From: Aquimarina sp. MMG016
GTDB taxonomy: Bacteria > Bacteroidota > Bacteroidia > Flavobacteriales > Flavobacteriaceae
Direction of reading: 5' to 3'
DNA: 64,000 nucleotides
NCBI RefSeq assembly: GCF_018100805.1
Contig: NZ_JAGJEA010000004.1
Span: forward strand, 310,001-374,000
Shown here one piece after another: positions 25,728 to 33,600 of the stretch. Under the pieces are notes generated by a model. That model saw nothing but the letters and a program-made list of their open reading frames with translations. It had not been told where the DNA came from and searched no databases. Position 1 is the stretch's first letter; every line of letters begins with the position of its first letter. A program made the position numbers and the translations under genes.

Positions 25728-25755
25728 CAAATATATAAGAAGTTTTTATTGTCAA
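25728..25755 (-). promoter_or_regulatory. promoter of glnN
   Basis: On the minus strand TTG (25753-25755) and TATATTTG (25728-25735) are separated by 17 bases. The leader to the ATG at 25708 would be only about 12-15 bases. Confidence 0.8.
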
Positions 25756-25801
25756 TATGAGAAATATCATCTTTTAAAATTGATAATTTTTAAAAATACC
25801 C

Positions 25802-25816
25802 CCCTAAAAAGTAGGG
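25802..25816. promoter_or_regulatory. short inverted repeat in the glutamine synthetase spacer
   Basis: CCCTA-aaaag-TAGGG lies midway between the two divergent promoters and could be an operator shared by both; no regulator is known from the sequence. Confidence 0.4.
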
Positions 25817-25844
25817 TGTTAATAAAAATGATAATAAAGTTAAC

Positions 25845-25893
25845 TATAACCCCCCTGTTTTTTTTGGTTATACAGAAAGATCAATTAATTTTG
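25845..25893 (+). promoter_or_regulatory. promoter of the type II glutamine synthetase gene with overlapping inverted repeat
   Basis: TTG (25864-25866) and TAATTTTG (25886-25893) are 19 bases apart. An inverted repeat TATAACC (25845-25851) / GGTTATA (25866-25872) ends on top of the -33 element, as expected for an operator. The leader to the ATG at 25928 is about 27 bases. Confidence 0.7.
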
Positions 25894-25927
25894 GCATCTT
25901 AAGAGTTCAATCTATAAAGTGTTAATT

Positions 25928-26953
25928 ATGAGTAAAGCTAAATTAGAATACATTTGGTTGGATGGTTACAAACCAACTGCTAATCTAAGAAGTAAAACAA
26001 AAATTGAGGAAAATTTTAGCGGAAAGCTTGAAGATTGCCCTATGTGGTCTTTTGACGGTAGTTCTACAAGACAGGCAGAAGGCGGATCTTCTGATTGCTT
26101 ATTAAAGCCCGTAGCTATCTACCCTGATCCAACTAGAAGAAATGGATACTTAGTAATGACAGAAGTTCTAAATGCAGACGGTACTCCACATGAGTCTAAT
26201 GCAAGAGCTACTATTGATGATAATGACAATGATTTCTGGTTTGGTTTTGAGCAAGAATACTTTATCATGGATAAGAATACTCAACTTCCATTAGGGTTCC
26301 CTGTTGGCGGTTATCCTGGTCCACAAGGTATGTACTATTGTTCTGTAGGTGGAAAAAACACTCACGGAAGAGATTTTGTAGAAGAACATGCTGATCTTTG
26401 TATTGATGCCGGACTTAACTTTGAAGGTATTAACCAAGAAGTTGCTAGTGGACAGTGGGAGTTTCAATTATTCTCTAAAGGTGCTAAGAAAGCTGGAGAT
26501 GAAATATGGATAGCTCGTTATTTATTAGATCGCCTTACAGAAAAATATGGTTATTATATAGAATATCACCCGAAACCAATTAAAGGAGACTGGAATGGTT
26601 CAGGTATGCACGCTAACTTCTCTAATGAAGTATTAAGAACTTGTGGTTCTAAAGAAGTTTATGAAACTATTTGTGAAGCTTTCAGACCTGTAACTAAAGA
26701 ACACATTGCTGTTTATGGTGAATTTAATGATCAAAGATTAACTGGAGAGCACGAAACACAATCTATCAATGAGTTCTCTTATGGAGTTTCTGATAGAGGT
26801 GCCTCAATAAGAATACCAATTATCACTGTAGAAAACGGATGGAAAGGTTGGTTAGAAGATCGTCGTCCCGCTTCTAATGGTGACCCATATAAGATTGCTG
26901 CTAGAATTGTAAAAACTGTTAAAACAGCTGACGTTTCTGCAGTAAATGCTTAA
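25928..26953 (+). CDS. glnA: glutamine synthetase type II (eukaryote-like, beta-Grasp)
   Basis: The 341-residue enzyme shows KLEYIWLDGYKPTANLRSKTK at the N-terminus, the beta-Grasp WSFDGSSTRQAEGGSSDCLLKP, active site FGFEQEYFIMD, and GSGMHANFSNE, then GVSDRGASIRIP. The short length and these motifs match GSII of eukaryotes and some bacteria, not the 470-residue GSI. ATG at 25928 is preferred to an in-frame GTG three codons upstream. It catalyses the same reaction as the divergent GSIII; having both suggests different ammonium or growth conditions. Confidence 0.95.
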   Translation: MSKAKLEYIWLDGYKPTANLRSKTKIEENFSGKLEDCPMWSFDGSSTRQAEGGSSDCLLKPVAIYPDPTRRNGYLVMTEVLNADGTPHESNARATIDDNDNDFWFGFEQEYFIMDKNTQLPLGFPVGGYPGPQGMYYCSVGGKNTHGRDFVEEHADLCIDAGLNFEGINQEVASGQWEFQLFSKGAKKAGDEIWIARYLLDRLTEKYGYYIEYHPKPIKGDWNGSGMHANFSNEVLRTCGSKEVYETICEAFRPVTKEHIAVYGEFNDQRLTGEHETQSINEFSYGVSDRGASIRIPIITVENGWKGWLEDRRPASNGDPYKIAARIVKTVKTADVSAVNA

Positions 26954-26992
26954 CAAATACCAGAACACAAACTAACCATGTTGGTTAAACGC

Positions 26993-27029
26993 AAAAAACA
27001 CCTCTAAGAATTCTTAGAGGTGTTTTTTT
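26993..27029. terminator. terminator between glnA and the antiporter gene
   Basis: A long perfect palindrome with A and T flanks (AACACCTCTAAGAA / TTCTTAGAGGTGTT) serves both convergent genes. Confidence 0.92.
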
Positions 27030-27056
27030 ATTCAATTGGAAAATATATTAAATACC

Positions 27057-28010
27057 TTATTTTATAAAAACCAAGGCCACAAAAACACAGTACCCTACAA
27101 AAATCAAAAGCCCTTTGGGACGATTTAGAATCATTTTCTTTGGTATAAAAGCTAACGGAAGAAGAATTACCGCAAAGGCCAGCATCCAATAAATATTTAT
27201 ACTCAATAGTGCTTCATCCTTTACAGCTATAGGCTGTATCATTGCTGTGATTCCAAGTACTGAAGCTATATTAAAGATATTAGATCCTATAAGGTTACCC
27301 AAAGAAATTGCTTTTTCCTGTTTTAATGCTGCTATCACTGAAGCCGCAAGCTCAGGAACACTAGTCCCTACTGCAATAAGAGTTACTGCAATGACACCTT
27401 CACTCACTCCAAGTTTTAGCGCTATATTTTCTGCTCCTTTTACCAATAATTCAGAACCAAAATATAAAGCTCCAGCACCTATCAGAAGCCAAACAAAAAT
27501 TTTAAAATTAGAAGTCTTTTGTAAAGAATCATCTACCTCCTCTAGTGTAAGGTCAGCAAATTTTCGCGATCTTCTAATCAATAAAAAAAGGTAAGTCAAT
27601 AATGAAGCAAATAGAATAACACCTTCTAATTGAGTCAATACACCATCATTATTCAGAAAAAAGTACAACACCAAAGATAGTAACACCATCACAGGCCAAT
27701 TGAACTTATAAAAATCTTTATCAATGGCTAATGGGCCTATTATCGCAGTAATTCCTAACACCAATCCAATATTAGCAATATTAGAGCCAACCACGTTTCC
27801 CAAAGAAATATCTGAAAGACCATCTAAGGCAGCTTGTATACTAACCAAAAGCTCTGGAGCAGATGTAGCAAAGGAAACCACTGTGAGTCCAATAACCATT
27901 TTGGATAATTTCAGCCTAAAAGACAACGCTACAGAAGACCTAACCAAAAATTCTCCTCCTACTACAAGAAGCACAAGACCAATCAGTACATAAAACACAC
28001 TTAGAATCAT
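27057..28010 (-). CDS. calcium/sodium antiporter, YrbG/CaCA family
   Basis: The 317-residue polytopic membrane protein has the two inverted alpha repeats of the family: VVSFATSAPELLVSIQAAL with SLGNVVGSNIANIGLVLG near residues 45-90, and VGTSVPELAASVIAALKQEKAISLGNLIGSNIFNIASVLG near 210-250. The acidic residue in each PEL motif binds cation. It exchanges Na+ or H+ for Ca2+ at the inner membrane. It stands alone, convergent with glnA and divergent from the blaI-like gene. Confidence 0.95.
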   Translation of the reverse strand: MILSVFYVLIGLVLLVVGGEFLVRSSVALSFRLKLSKMVIGLTVVSFATSAPELLVSIQAALDGLSDISLGNVVGSNIANIGLVLGITAIIGPLAIDKDFYKFNWPVMVLLSLVLYFFLNNDGVLTQLEGVILFASLLTYLFLLIRRSRKFADLTLEEVDDSLQKTSNFKIFVWLLIGAGALYFGSELLVKGAENIALKLGVSEGVIAVTLIAVGTSVPELAASVIAALKQEKAISLGNLIGSNIFNIASVLGITAMIQPIAVKDEALLSINIYWMLAFAVILLPLAFIPKKMILNRPKGLLIFVGYCVFVALVFIK

Positions 28011-28117
28011 AGCATAATATTTGGTTGCGAATATAGGATAAGTCTTCTTTATGTCTAAGATGTTACCATATTTTTTTTAACTAAAAATATTTTACAAATC
28101 TATCAAAAACTACAAAA

Positions 28118-28172
28118 ATAGTTAAATAACTATAAAAATAGTTGTAAAACTAAAATCATAGTTATACATTTG
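28118..28172 (+). promoter_or_regulatory. promoter and BlaI-type operators of the blaI/M56 operon
   Basis: TTG (28142-28144) and TACATTTG (28165-28172) are 20 bases apart and form the promoter. A perfect palindrome ATAGTTAAATAACTAT (28118-28133) lies just upstream, and a second inverted repeat TAGTT-gtaa-AACTA (28139-28152) covers the -33 element; a third ATAGTTAT half-site is between -33 and -7. BlaI-type repressors usually bind such dyads in their own promoter, so autorepression relieved by the M56 protein is likely. Confidence 0.75.
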
Positions 28173-28191
28173 GTCAAAACTTAATTTTTTC

Positions 28192-28548
28192 ATGGAAAAA
28201 CTTACTAACAAAGAAGAAGAAATCATGCAAGCTATATGGAAGCTGGAGAAAGCCTTTGCAAAAGAAGTACAGGCAGAATTAAAAAACACTGTTCACTATA
28301 ACACAGTTTCTACTATAATTCGTAATCTGGAAGAAAAAGGATATGTTAATCATAAAGCTTTTGGAAAAACCCATCAATACTACCCTATTGTTACCAAAGA
28401 AGAGTACCGAAACAAATTTGTTAGCAAAGCAATGAAGCAATATTTTAATGATTCTTATAAAAATATGGTATCCTTCTTTGCCAAGGAAGAAAAGATCACA
28501 GCAGATGAATTACGCGAAATTTTAGAAGTAATTGAACAAAAAAAATAA
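28192..28548 (+). CDS. BlaI/MecI/CopY family transcriptional repressor
   Basis: The 118-residue protein is a penicillinase-repressor-type winged helix: LTNKEEEIMQAIWKLEKAFAKEVQAEL, then HYNTVSTIIRNLEEKGYVNHKAFGKTHQYYPIV, and a C-terminal dimerisation helix part. Members are dimers that leave DNA when cleaved or when signalled by a partner M56 protease. The partner gene follows after 3 bases. The operator sites are directly upstream. Confidence 0.94.
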   Translation: MEKLTNKEEEIMQAIWKLEKAFAKEVQAELKNTVHYNTVSTIIRNLEEKGYVNHKAFGKTHQYYPIVTKEEYRNKFVSKAMKQYFNDSYKNMVSFFAKEEKITADELREILEVIEQKK

Positions 28549-28551
28549 GAA

Positions 28552-30168
28552 ATGGAAGCTTTTTTAATTTACCTTCTTAAAGCCAGTGGAATACTTGTTA
28601 TATTCTATCTTGTATATTATTTTCTTTTGAGAAAAGATACTTTCTTTACGATAAACAGACATTTTTTAATTATCGGAATCATCTCTTCTTTATCATTACC
28701 CTTCGTTGAATTTACGCATATAGAATTTGTCAATATCCAAAACCCAAATATTTTAGGTGACTATACAGTTATACCTTCTACCCAAAACACCTCTAGTATA
28801 ATTAATTGGTGGTATTTAGCCTTCATTATATATTCTGCTGGAGTACTTCTATTATCTATTCGTTTTGGGCTTCAGCTATTATCCCTAAAAAGACTGCTTC
28901 TTAATGGTAGAAAACAAAAAGATGGAGGTTTTTATTTAATAAAGACTTCAGAAGACGTAGCTCCTTTTTCATTTTTTAAATCTATAGTATACAATCCTTC
29001 TTTACATTCTGATCATGAATTAGAAATGATCATTAAACATGAAAAAACACATGCTGTACAACATCACACCATAGATGTGCTTATCGCTAATCTATTACAT
29101 GTTTTTCAATGGATTAATCCAATTGCATGGATATATAAAAAATCTTTAGAACAAAATTTAGAGTTTATTGCCGATCGAGAAACAGTAGATATAGTACAAT
29201 CAAAAAAAGAATATCAATTAACATTGGTAAAGGTATCATCAAACAATTACTCTTCCATTACCAATAATTTTTATCAATCATTAATCAAAAAACGAATAGT
29301 CATGTTAAACAAGCAAACATCAGAAAGAAAAAACCTATGGAAACTCTTCTTAATTCTACCTCTAATTTCATTGTTCTTATGGAGTTTTAACACCAAAGAA
29401 ATTACCAAGTTCCAACCAGGAGAATCAACAGATAGTAATGAGTATGTTTTTTCTTCTTCAAAAGCACAGAGTAATACCATAGAGTTTATTGTAAACAAAA
29501 ATTCTTCAAAAGAAGACCTTCAAAAAATCAAAAAAATATTCAAAAACGAATATCAAGTTGATATAAAATTTGGCAAAATAGAACGAAATAATGCTAATGA
29601 GATTACAGGAATTAGTATCGATATTTCTTCTGAAAATAGCAAAACTAATTATGCGGTACAACACGATGAACATCCTATTGCTGCTTTAGCGATATCATAT
29701 AATAGCAAAAAGGATAAGATAAATATTAGTCAAAGTAATCATAAAAGTACGTTTGTAGTAGGAAACGGAGGCGAAAAATCGGGAAAAAGAACAGAAATCA
29801 TAGAGATACACCCAGACAATGATGAAAATCATGAATTCATTTTTATTGGAGATGATGCAAACACTAAAATTATTAGAAAAAAAGACAAGAATGGAAAAGT
29901 GATTATCGAAGAAATCCACGAAAATGATTCTGACAATGTTTTTGACATACACACAAACGATAACAAAACCTTTGCTTTTATTACTGGAAATTCTGGAAAA
30001 GAACCTCTAATTATAATAGACGGCAAAGAAGTTTCTAAAAAAGAAATGAAAGCTTTGGATTCTAAAAATATCGAAACCATGAATGTATTAAAAGGAGAAA
30101 AAGCTATTAAGAAATATGGTGAAAAAGCCAAAAATGGAGTTATAGAAATTATAACCAAAAAGAAATAA
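28552..30168 (+). CDS. M56 family (BlaR1-like) membrane metallopeptidase with plug-like C-terminus
   Basis: The 538-residue protein has four N-terminal membrane segments within ~1-115, a cytosolic gluzincin domain with HEKTH at 163-167 and the downstream Glu of EFIADRE (about 204-210), and a further membrane segment at ~263-279 (LWKLFLILPLISLFLWSF). The rest is periplasmic: a ~100-residue domain starting at VNKNSSKEDLQKIKK and a C-terminal ~53 residues LIIIDGKEVSKKEM... KKYGEKAKNGVIEI that look like the TonB-receptor plug motif. It probably senses an envelope signal and inactivates the BlaI-like repressor. Three neighbouring genes encode pieces of the same periplasmic region. Confidence 0.92.
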   Translation: MEAFLIYLLKASGILVIFYLVYYFLLRKDTFFTINRHFLIIGIISSLSLPFVEFTHIEFVNIQNPNILGDYTVIPSTQNTSSIINWWYLAFIIYSAGVLLLSIRFGLQLLSLKRLLLNGRKQKDGGFYLIKTSEDVAPFSFFKSIVYNPSLHSDHELEMIIKHEKTHAVQHHTIDVLIANLLHVFQWINPIAWIYKKSLEQNLEFIADRETVDIVQSKKEYQLTLVKVSSNNYSSITNNFYQSLIKKRIVMLNKQTSERKNLWKLFLILPLISLFLWSFNTKEITKFQPGESTDSNEYVFSSSKAQSNTIEFIVNKNSSKEDLQKIKKIFKNEYQVDIKFGKIERNNANEITGISIDISSENSKTNYAVQHDEHPIAALAISYNSKKDKINISQSNHKSTFVVGNGGEKSGKRTEIIEIHPDNDENHEFIFIGDDANTKIIRKKDKNGKVIIEEIHENDSDNVFDIHTNDNKTFAFITGNSGKEPLIIIDGKEVSKKEMKALDSKNIETMNVLKGEKAIKKYGEKAKNGVIEIITKKK

Positions 30169-30192
30169 AGTATCCAGTGATAGAAATCACTT

Positions 30193-30223
30193 AAAAACTC
30201 GCTCTAATCAAGCGAGTTTTTTT
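30193..30223 (+). terminator. terminator of the blaI/M56 operon
   Basis: AAAAACTCGCT pairs with AGCGAGTTTTT around a 7-base loop, 24 bases after the M56 stop codon. Confidence 0.88.
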
Positions 30224-30279
30224 ATTTACTTTTACCTTATAAAATAACAACTATTCCCTATTACTGGAGACTTTTATGG

Positions 30280-30768
30280 ATGACCCGTATAAAATTTATT
30301 ATCATGCTATACCAAAAGAAGAATAAATACAAGAAAACCTGGAAACCATTTATTTTTCTAATACTTATGTCTCCAATAATGTTAGGTTTCAATAATGACC
30401 AACCTAACTTTTATAAAGATAAAGATTATCAATCCCTAAATTATCTTACCTATACAATAACGCCTTCTACGACAAAAAATGAATTAGAAGAAATTGTCCG
30501 AAAAGCAAAGAAAGAAGTTAAGGTAATCTTAGAGCTTAAGGCTATAGCATATAATAAAGAAAATAAAATATCTAAAATTCATATCGATTATACAGATCCC
30601 AATGGTCAACAAGGTACATTTACGGATATAGACAATGATACACCTATACATAAAATTACAATAGCAATAGAGTTAGATTCAGAGAATAAATTCAAAGAAA
30701 TTAGTTTTATCGATGTTGAATACTTTCGCTTCGAAGATGTTATACAAAAAAAGTTTGTAAAAAAATAA
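30280..30768 (+). CDS. truncated paralogue of the M56 protein: anchor plus periplasmic domain
   Basis: The 162-residue product lines up with the middle of the upstream M56 protein: IIMLYQKKNKYKKTWKPFIFLI matches IVMLNKQTSERKNLWKLFLIL before and inside the last membrane segment, and ITPSTTKNELEEIVRKAKKEVKVILELKAIAYN matches the periplasmic domain. The peptidase is missing. So it looks like a fragment of a second M56 gene, or an adapted anchored periplasmic protein. Start may be 30280 or ATG 30304. It is not a match to any named family. Confidence 0.65.
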   Translation: MTRIKFIIMLYQKKNKYKKTWKPFIFLILMSPIMLGFNNDQPNFYKDKDYQSLNYLTYTITPSTTKNELEEIVRKAKKEVKVILELKAIAYNKENKISKIHIDYTDPNGQQGTFTDIDNDTPIHKITIAIELDSENKFKEISFIDVEYFRFEDVIQKKFVKK

Positions 30769-30800
30769 TCTATAATACCACGAAAGAAAGTATTTATTTA

Positions 30801-31064
30801 ATGGATGACATCCCTTATAAAAATTCTGATCTTATTGGACAACATTATATTTTTCAAGGAGTTGAAGTCATCCCTTCTCAAGAAGCATTATTAAAATTCG
30901 ATATAGACACCAAAGAAGGGATTATTTTGCTCAAAAATGCAAAAAAAATTAAAAGCATGAGAGAAGGAGTTAAATTTTCGAAAGAATACAATTGGCATTT
31001 TACTTGTTTTATTGAATTTAGAAATAATCTTAAACCTAACCTTATAATTACTGCCACACCCTAA
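30801..31064 (+). CDS. possible C-terminal remnant of the second M56 paralogue
   Basis: The 87-residue product has no signal peptide. YIFQGVEVIPSQEALLKFDI and KEGIILLKNAKKIKSM can be laid over the plug-like C-terminus of the M56 protein (LIIIDGKEVSKKEMKALDSK, NVLKGEKAIKKYG). It starts 32 bases after the 30280 gene and probably was once in the same reading frame as it. The similarity is weak and the gene may be non-functional. Confidence 0.4.
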   Translation: MDDIPYKNSDLIGQHYIFQGVEVIPSQEALLKFDIDTKEGIILLKNAKKIKSMREGVKFSKEYNWHFTCFIEFRNNLKPNLIITATP

Positions 31065-31132
31065 CTCATTAGATAAAAACATCTAGACAAAATAAGTAAT
31101 GTATTTTTTTAAAGTTTATTTATTTTTACATT

Positions 31133-31285
31133 ATGAAAAAACAACTATTCTCCGTTATTGCTAAAATCAACAAACTCATACTGCCTAGTTTTACTAAAAG
31201 GCGCTTAGATTTAAGCAAAGCTTCAAAACTACAATTACTCATATTTGGTTGGAGGCTATATGTTACCAAAAGGGCTTTAAGCTAG
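31133..31285 (+). CDS. conserved small basic protein (50 residues)
   Basis: The product is MKKQLFSVIAKINKLILPS followed by a segment with TKRRLDLSKASKLQ and IFGWRLYVTKRAL. I recognise this pattern as a small protein common in Flavobacteriaceae, sometimes labelled SsrA-binding protein in databases although it is far too short to be SmpB. It is highly basic with an aromatic C-terminus. Function unknown. It lies alone between the M56 fragments and the secreted paralogue. Confidence 0.75.
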   Translation: MKKQLFSVIAKINKLILPSFTKRRLDLSKASKLQLLIFGWRLYVTKRALS

Positions 31286-31386
31286 AATATCACACCCTTT
31301 ATAAACTTTTTGCAACACTACTAAATATTCTTCGTAATTAAGATGAATCATAAAAACATCTTAAATAACCAATAAATATATTTAGT

Positions 31387-32199
31387 ATGAAGAAATGGAT
31401 CATTATAGGTGTGAGCGTACTAGGTATGCTACCCCTAACAGCATTTACCCCAGAACTTAATAATGGCGTAACATCTGTATCTTTTCAAGACAATGAAATT
31501 ACTGCTATTATTAACAAAAATACTTCAGAGCAAGAATTAGAAGATTTAAAGATATTCTTTGCAGAAAACGATATAGAACTTGTCATTAAAAAAGTAGGAT
31601 ATAACGAAAACAATGAGATGACCAGTTTAAGTATTATACTTAAAAAAGGCGACTCTAAAAGTCAATATTCGTCTTCGTCAAACACTCCAATTTCTGAAAT
31701 AGAACTAGGCTACAAAGATGATAATCTTTATATCACCAATTCAGGAATGTTCGATATTATGGCGTGGAAAAATCAATCTGGATTTAGTTATCCCAAAATT
31801 GATCTAGACAGCCTGATGGAGAAACATAATTTCGCTTTTGATTTCGATTTTGATAAAGACAAGGATTCTTTATTCTTCCAAGGACATTTTGATATTAAAA
31901 AATTTAAGGATCAAATGATGAAATCCTTTTCTTTTGATGAAGATCAAAATTTTATATTTAATGGCCAATCACTTCACCCATTCCAAAACGCTAGATCACA
32001 AAAATTTAATTTTATAGACAACCCTGACATAGAAAAATTAATCATTATTGACGGTAATGAATCAGACTTTGATCATTTAGATGAATTAGCCAAATCAGAT
32101 AAGTTAGAAGTTGTAGATTTCTTAAAACCAAAAACCGCAATAAGCATCTATGGTGACAAAGCCAAGGACGGTGCCATAATCGCTACTACAAAAAAGTAG
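31387..32199 (+). CDS. secreted protein sharing the M56 protein's periplasmic and plug-like domains
   Basis: The 270-residue protein has an N-terminal signal or anchor (IIIGVSVLGMLPLTAFTP). Residues ~38-85 (INKNTSEQELEDLKIFFAENDIELVIKKVGYN) match the domain starting at residue 315 of the M56 protein, and the last ~50 residues (LIIIDGNESDFDHLDELAKS, AISIYGDKAKDGAI) match the M56 C-terminus. The middle is Asp/Phe-rich and not conserved. It has no membrane peptidase. A role as ligand, decoy or modulator of the sensor is a guess based on shared domains and position. It has a terminator after it. Confidence 0.8.
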   Translation: MKKWIIIGVSVLGMLPLTAFTPELNNGVTSVSFQDNEITAIINKNTSEQELEDLKIFFAENDIELVIKKVGYNENNEMTSLSIILKKGDSKSQYSSSSNTPISEIELGYKDDNLYITNSGMFDIMAWKNQSGFSYPKIDLDSLMEKHNFAFDFDFDKDKDSLFFQGHFDIKKFKDQMMKSFSFDEDQNFIFNGQSLHPFQNARSQKFNFIDNPDIEKLIIIDGNESDFDHLDELAKSDKLEVVDFLKPKTAISIYGDKAKDGAIIATTKK

Positions 32200-32227
32200 T
32201 TATTGTATATAAATGGAGTTTGATTAT

Positions 32228-32254
32228 AAAGCCTTCAAATATTGAAGGCTTTTA
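32228..32254. terminator. terminator between convergent genes
   Basis: AAAGCCTTCAA / TTGAAGGCTTT with a 3-base loop, usable by both the secreted protein gene and apt. Confidence 0.88.
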
Positions 32255-32259
32255 TTTTA

Positions 32260-32772
32260 TTAATAATCCACAAGAGAAGCTACAGGAACATCTAATTTAT
32301 CGTTTCCATTTAAGAACTCAAGTTGCATAATAAAATTACATTGCACCACTACTCCACCTAGCTGCTGTACCAAATCGCATACCGCCTTAGCAGTCCCGCC
32401 AGTGGCCAGAACATCATCATGTATCAAAATATGCTCTCCTGGTTTAATCGCATCAACATGAATCTCTAGAGTATCTTCTCCATACTCTAAACTATACTTT
32501 ACGGACTTTACCCGATAAGGAAGTTTTCCTTTTTTTCTTACTGGAACAAATCCAGCTTGTAATCGTTCAGCAATCATAGGGCCAATAATAAAGCCTCTGG
32601 ATTCTATCCCGATAACTTTATCAATTTTTATGTCTTTTGGGCAAAAGCTTGTTAACCGATCTGCACAATACACTAATGCTTTTGAGTCCGCTAATAATGG
32701 CGTGATATCTTTGAACACTATCCCTGGTTTTGGAAAATCAGGAATATCTCGAATGTAATCATTTATCTTCAT
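32260..32772 (-). CDS. apt: adenine phosphoribosyltransferase
   Basis: The purine salvage enzyme makes AMP from adenine and PRPP. The 170 residues contain IRDIPDFPKPGIVFKDITPLL at the N-terminus, IGIESRGFIIGPMIA, and the PRPP-binding motif ILIHDDVLATGGTAKAV. Length is as expected. It is monocistronic and convergent with the secreted protein gene. Confidence 0.97.
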   Translation of the reverse strand: MKINDYIRDIPDFPKPGIVFKDITPLLADSKALVYCADRLTSFCPKDIKIDKVIGIESRGFIIGPMIAERLQAGFVPVRKKGKLPYRVKSVKYSLEYGEDTLEIHVDAIKPGEHILIHDDVLATGGTAKAVCDLVQQLGGVVVQCNFIMQLEFLNGNDKLDVPVASLVDY

Positions 32773-32840
32773 GCCCCGAAAATAAAGAAAAATACTACTT
32801 TTACTTCAATTTAGTTTACTAACTGTTAAAAAAAACTAAT

Positions 32841-33338
32841 ATGAGGTTTGTCATACTTTTCTTGCTAGGAAACTTAATTATTTCGTGCTCTCCTCCCCCA
32901 ACTGAGTTCAATGAAGCATCTCTACAAGATATTTTTGTTGATCTTAAAGGCAATGAGATCACTTTTGAGTCTGTATTGAAAAAACATAAAGGCAAAGTTG
33001 TTTTTATAGATATATGGGCCTCCTGGTGCAAAGATTGTATCGTTGGCATGCCCAAGGTCAATGAATTACAAAAAACCTATCCAAGTGTACAGTTTGTTTT
33101 TTTAACGGTAGATCACGAACAAACCAAATGGAGAAAAGGAATTGAAAAATTCCAAATCGGATATGGTGATCATTACCTTATCAAAAAAGGATGGAAAAAA
33201 AGTCCCTTCTGTGATTTCCTGGATGTAGGCTGGATACCTAGATATATCATTATAAACCCTTCTGGAAAGATCGACCTGTTTAAAGCTACCAAGGCTACTG
33301 ATAAGAATATTGTTAAACACTTAGACATATTACAATAG
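32841..33338 (+). CDS. TlpA-like thioredoxin-fold lipoprotein
   Basis: The 165-residue protein has a lipobox (LGNLIISCSPPP, Cys16) and a thioredoxin domain with WASWCKDC (Cys63, Cys66). The region after it, MPKVNELQKTYPSVQFVFLTVDHEQTKW, is typical of TlpA/ResA reductases, which act on exported proteins. The cis-Pro loop appears at WIPRYIIINPSGKI. It is divergent from apt. Confidence 0.9.
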   Translation: MRFVILFLLGNLIISCSPPPTEFNEASLQDIFVDLKGNEITFESVLKKHKGKVVFIDIWASWCKDCIVGMPKVNELQKTYPSVQFVFLTVDHEQTKWRKGIEKFQIGYGDHYLIKKGWKKSPFCDFLDVGWIPRYIIINPSGKIDLFKATKATDKNIVKHLDILQ

Positions 33339-33416
33339 TTAATCATATTAATTCTCTTAAAAAAATAGTACATTTCCTTTAACATTTTGGTCATTATAAA
33401 TTTTGACAAAAATAGT

Positions 33417-33448
33417 TTGGTTTGTAACATATATTTAAATTATATTTG
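33417..33448 (+). promoter_or_regulatory. promoter of tRNA-Arg
   Basis: TTG (33417-33419) and TATATTTG (33441-33448) are 21 bases apart, followed by GCACCC and the tRNA 12 bases later. A nearer TTG at 33422 would give a spacing of 16. Confidence 0.82.
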
Positions 33449-33460
33449 CACCCGCAAAAA

Positions 33461-33534
33461 GGCCTCGTAGCATAACTGAATAGTGCACTTGATTACGGCT
33501 CAAGAGGTTGCAGGTTTGAATCCTGCCGAGGTCA
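33461..33534 (+). tRNA. tRNA-Arg (anticodon ACG)
   Basis: A 74-nt cloverleaf: acceptor GGCCTCG with CGAGGTC, anticodon arm CTTGA-TTACGGC-TCAAG giving ACG, and T-arm GCAGG-TTTGAAT-CCTGC. No CCA is encoded. The region to the right has lower gene density and a different gene content, so this gene is a plausible island attachment site. Confidence 0.96.
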
Positions 33535-33544
33535 CTTCATTATC

Positions 33545-33583
33545 AAAGAGTTGTAGAAATAAATCACTGCAACTCTTTTTTAT
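33545..33583 (+). terminator. terminator of tRNA-Arg
   Basis: AAAGAGTTG pairs with CAACTCTTT, with a 16-base loop and a T run. Confidence 0.7.
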
Positions 33584-33600
33584 TTGCACAAAATTTGCAC
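33582..33600 (+). repeat. direct repeat ATTTGCAC x2 behind tRNA-Arg
   Basis: Two copies of ATTTGCAC start 11 bases apart, so they lie on one face of the helix. This spacing and the position after a tRNA are what recombinase arm or core sites look like; no integrase gene is in the window. Confidence 0.4.

Noticed and set aside
28552..30168. Beta-lactam resistance locus of the bla type
   Set aside because: The BlaI/M56 pair is present, but there is no beta-lactamase gene and the sensor's C-terminal part is not a penicillin-binding domain.
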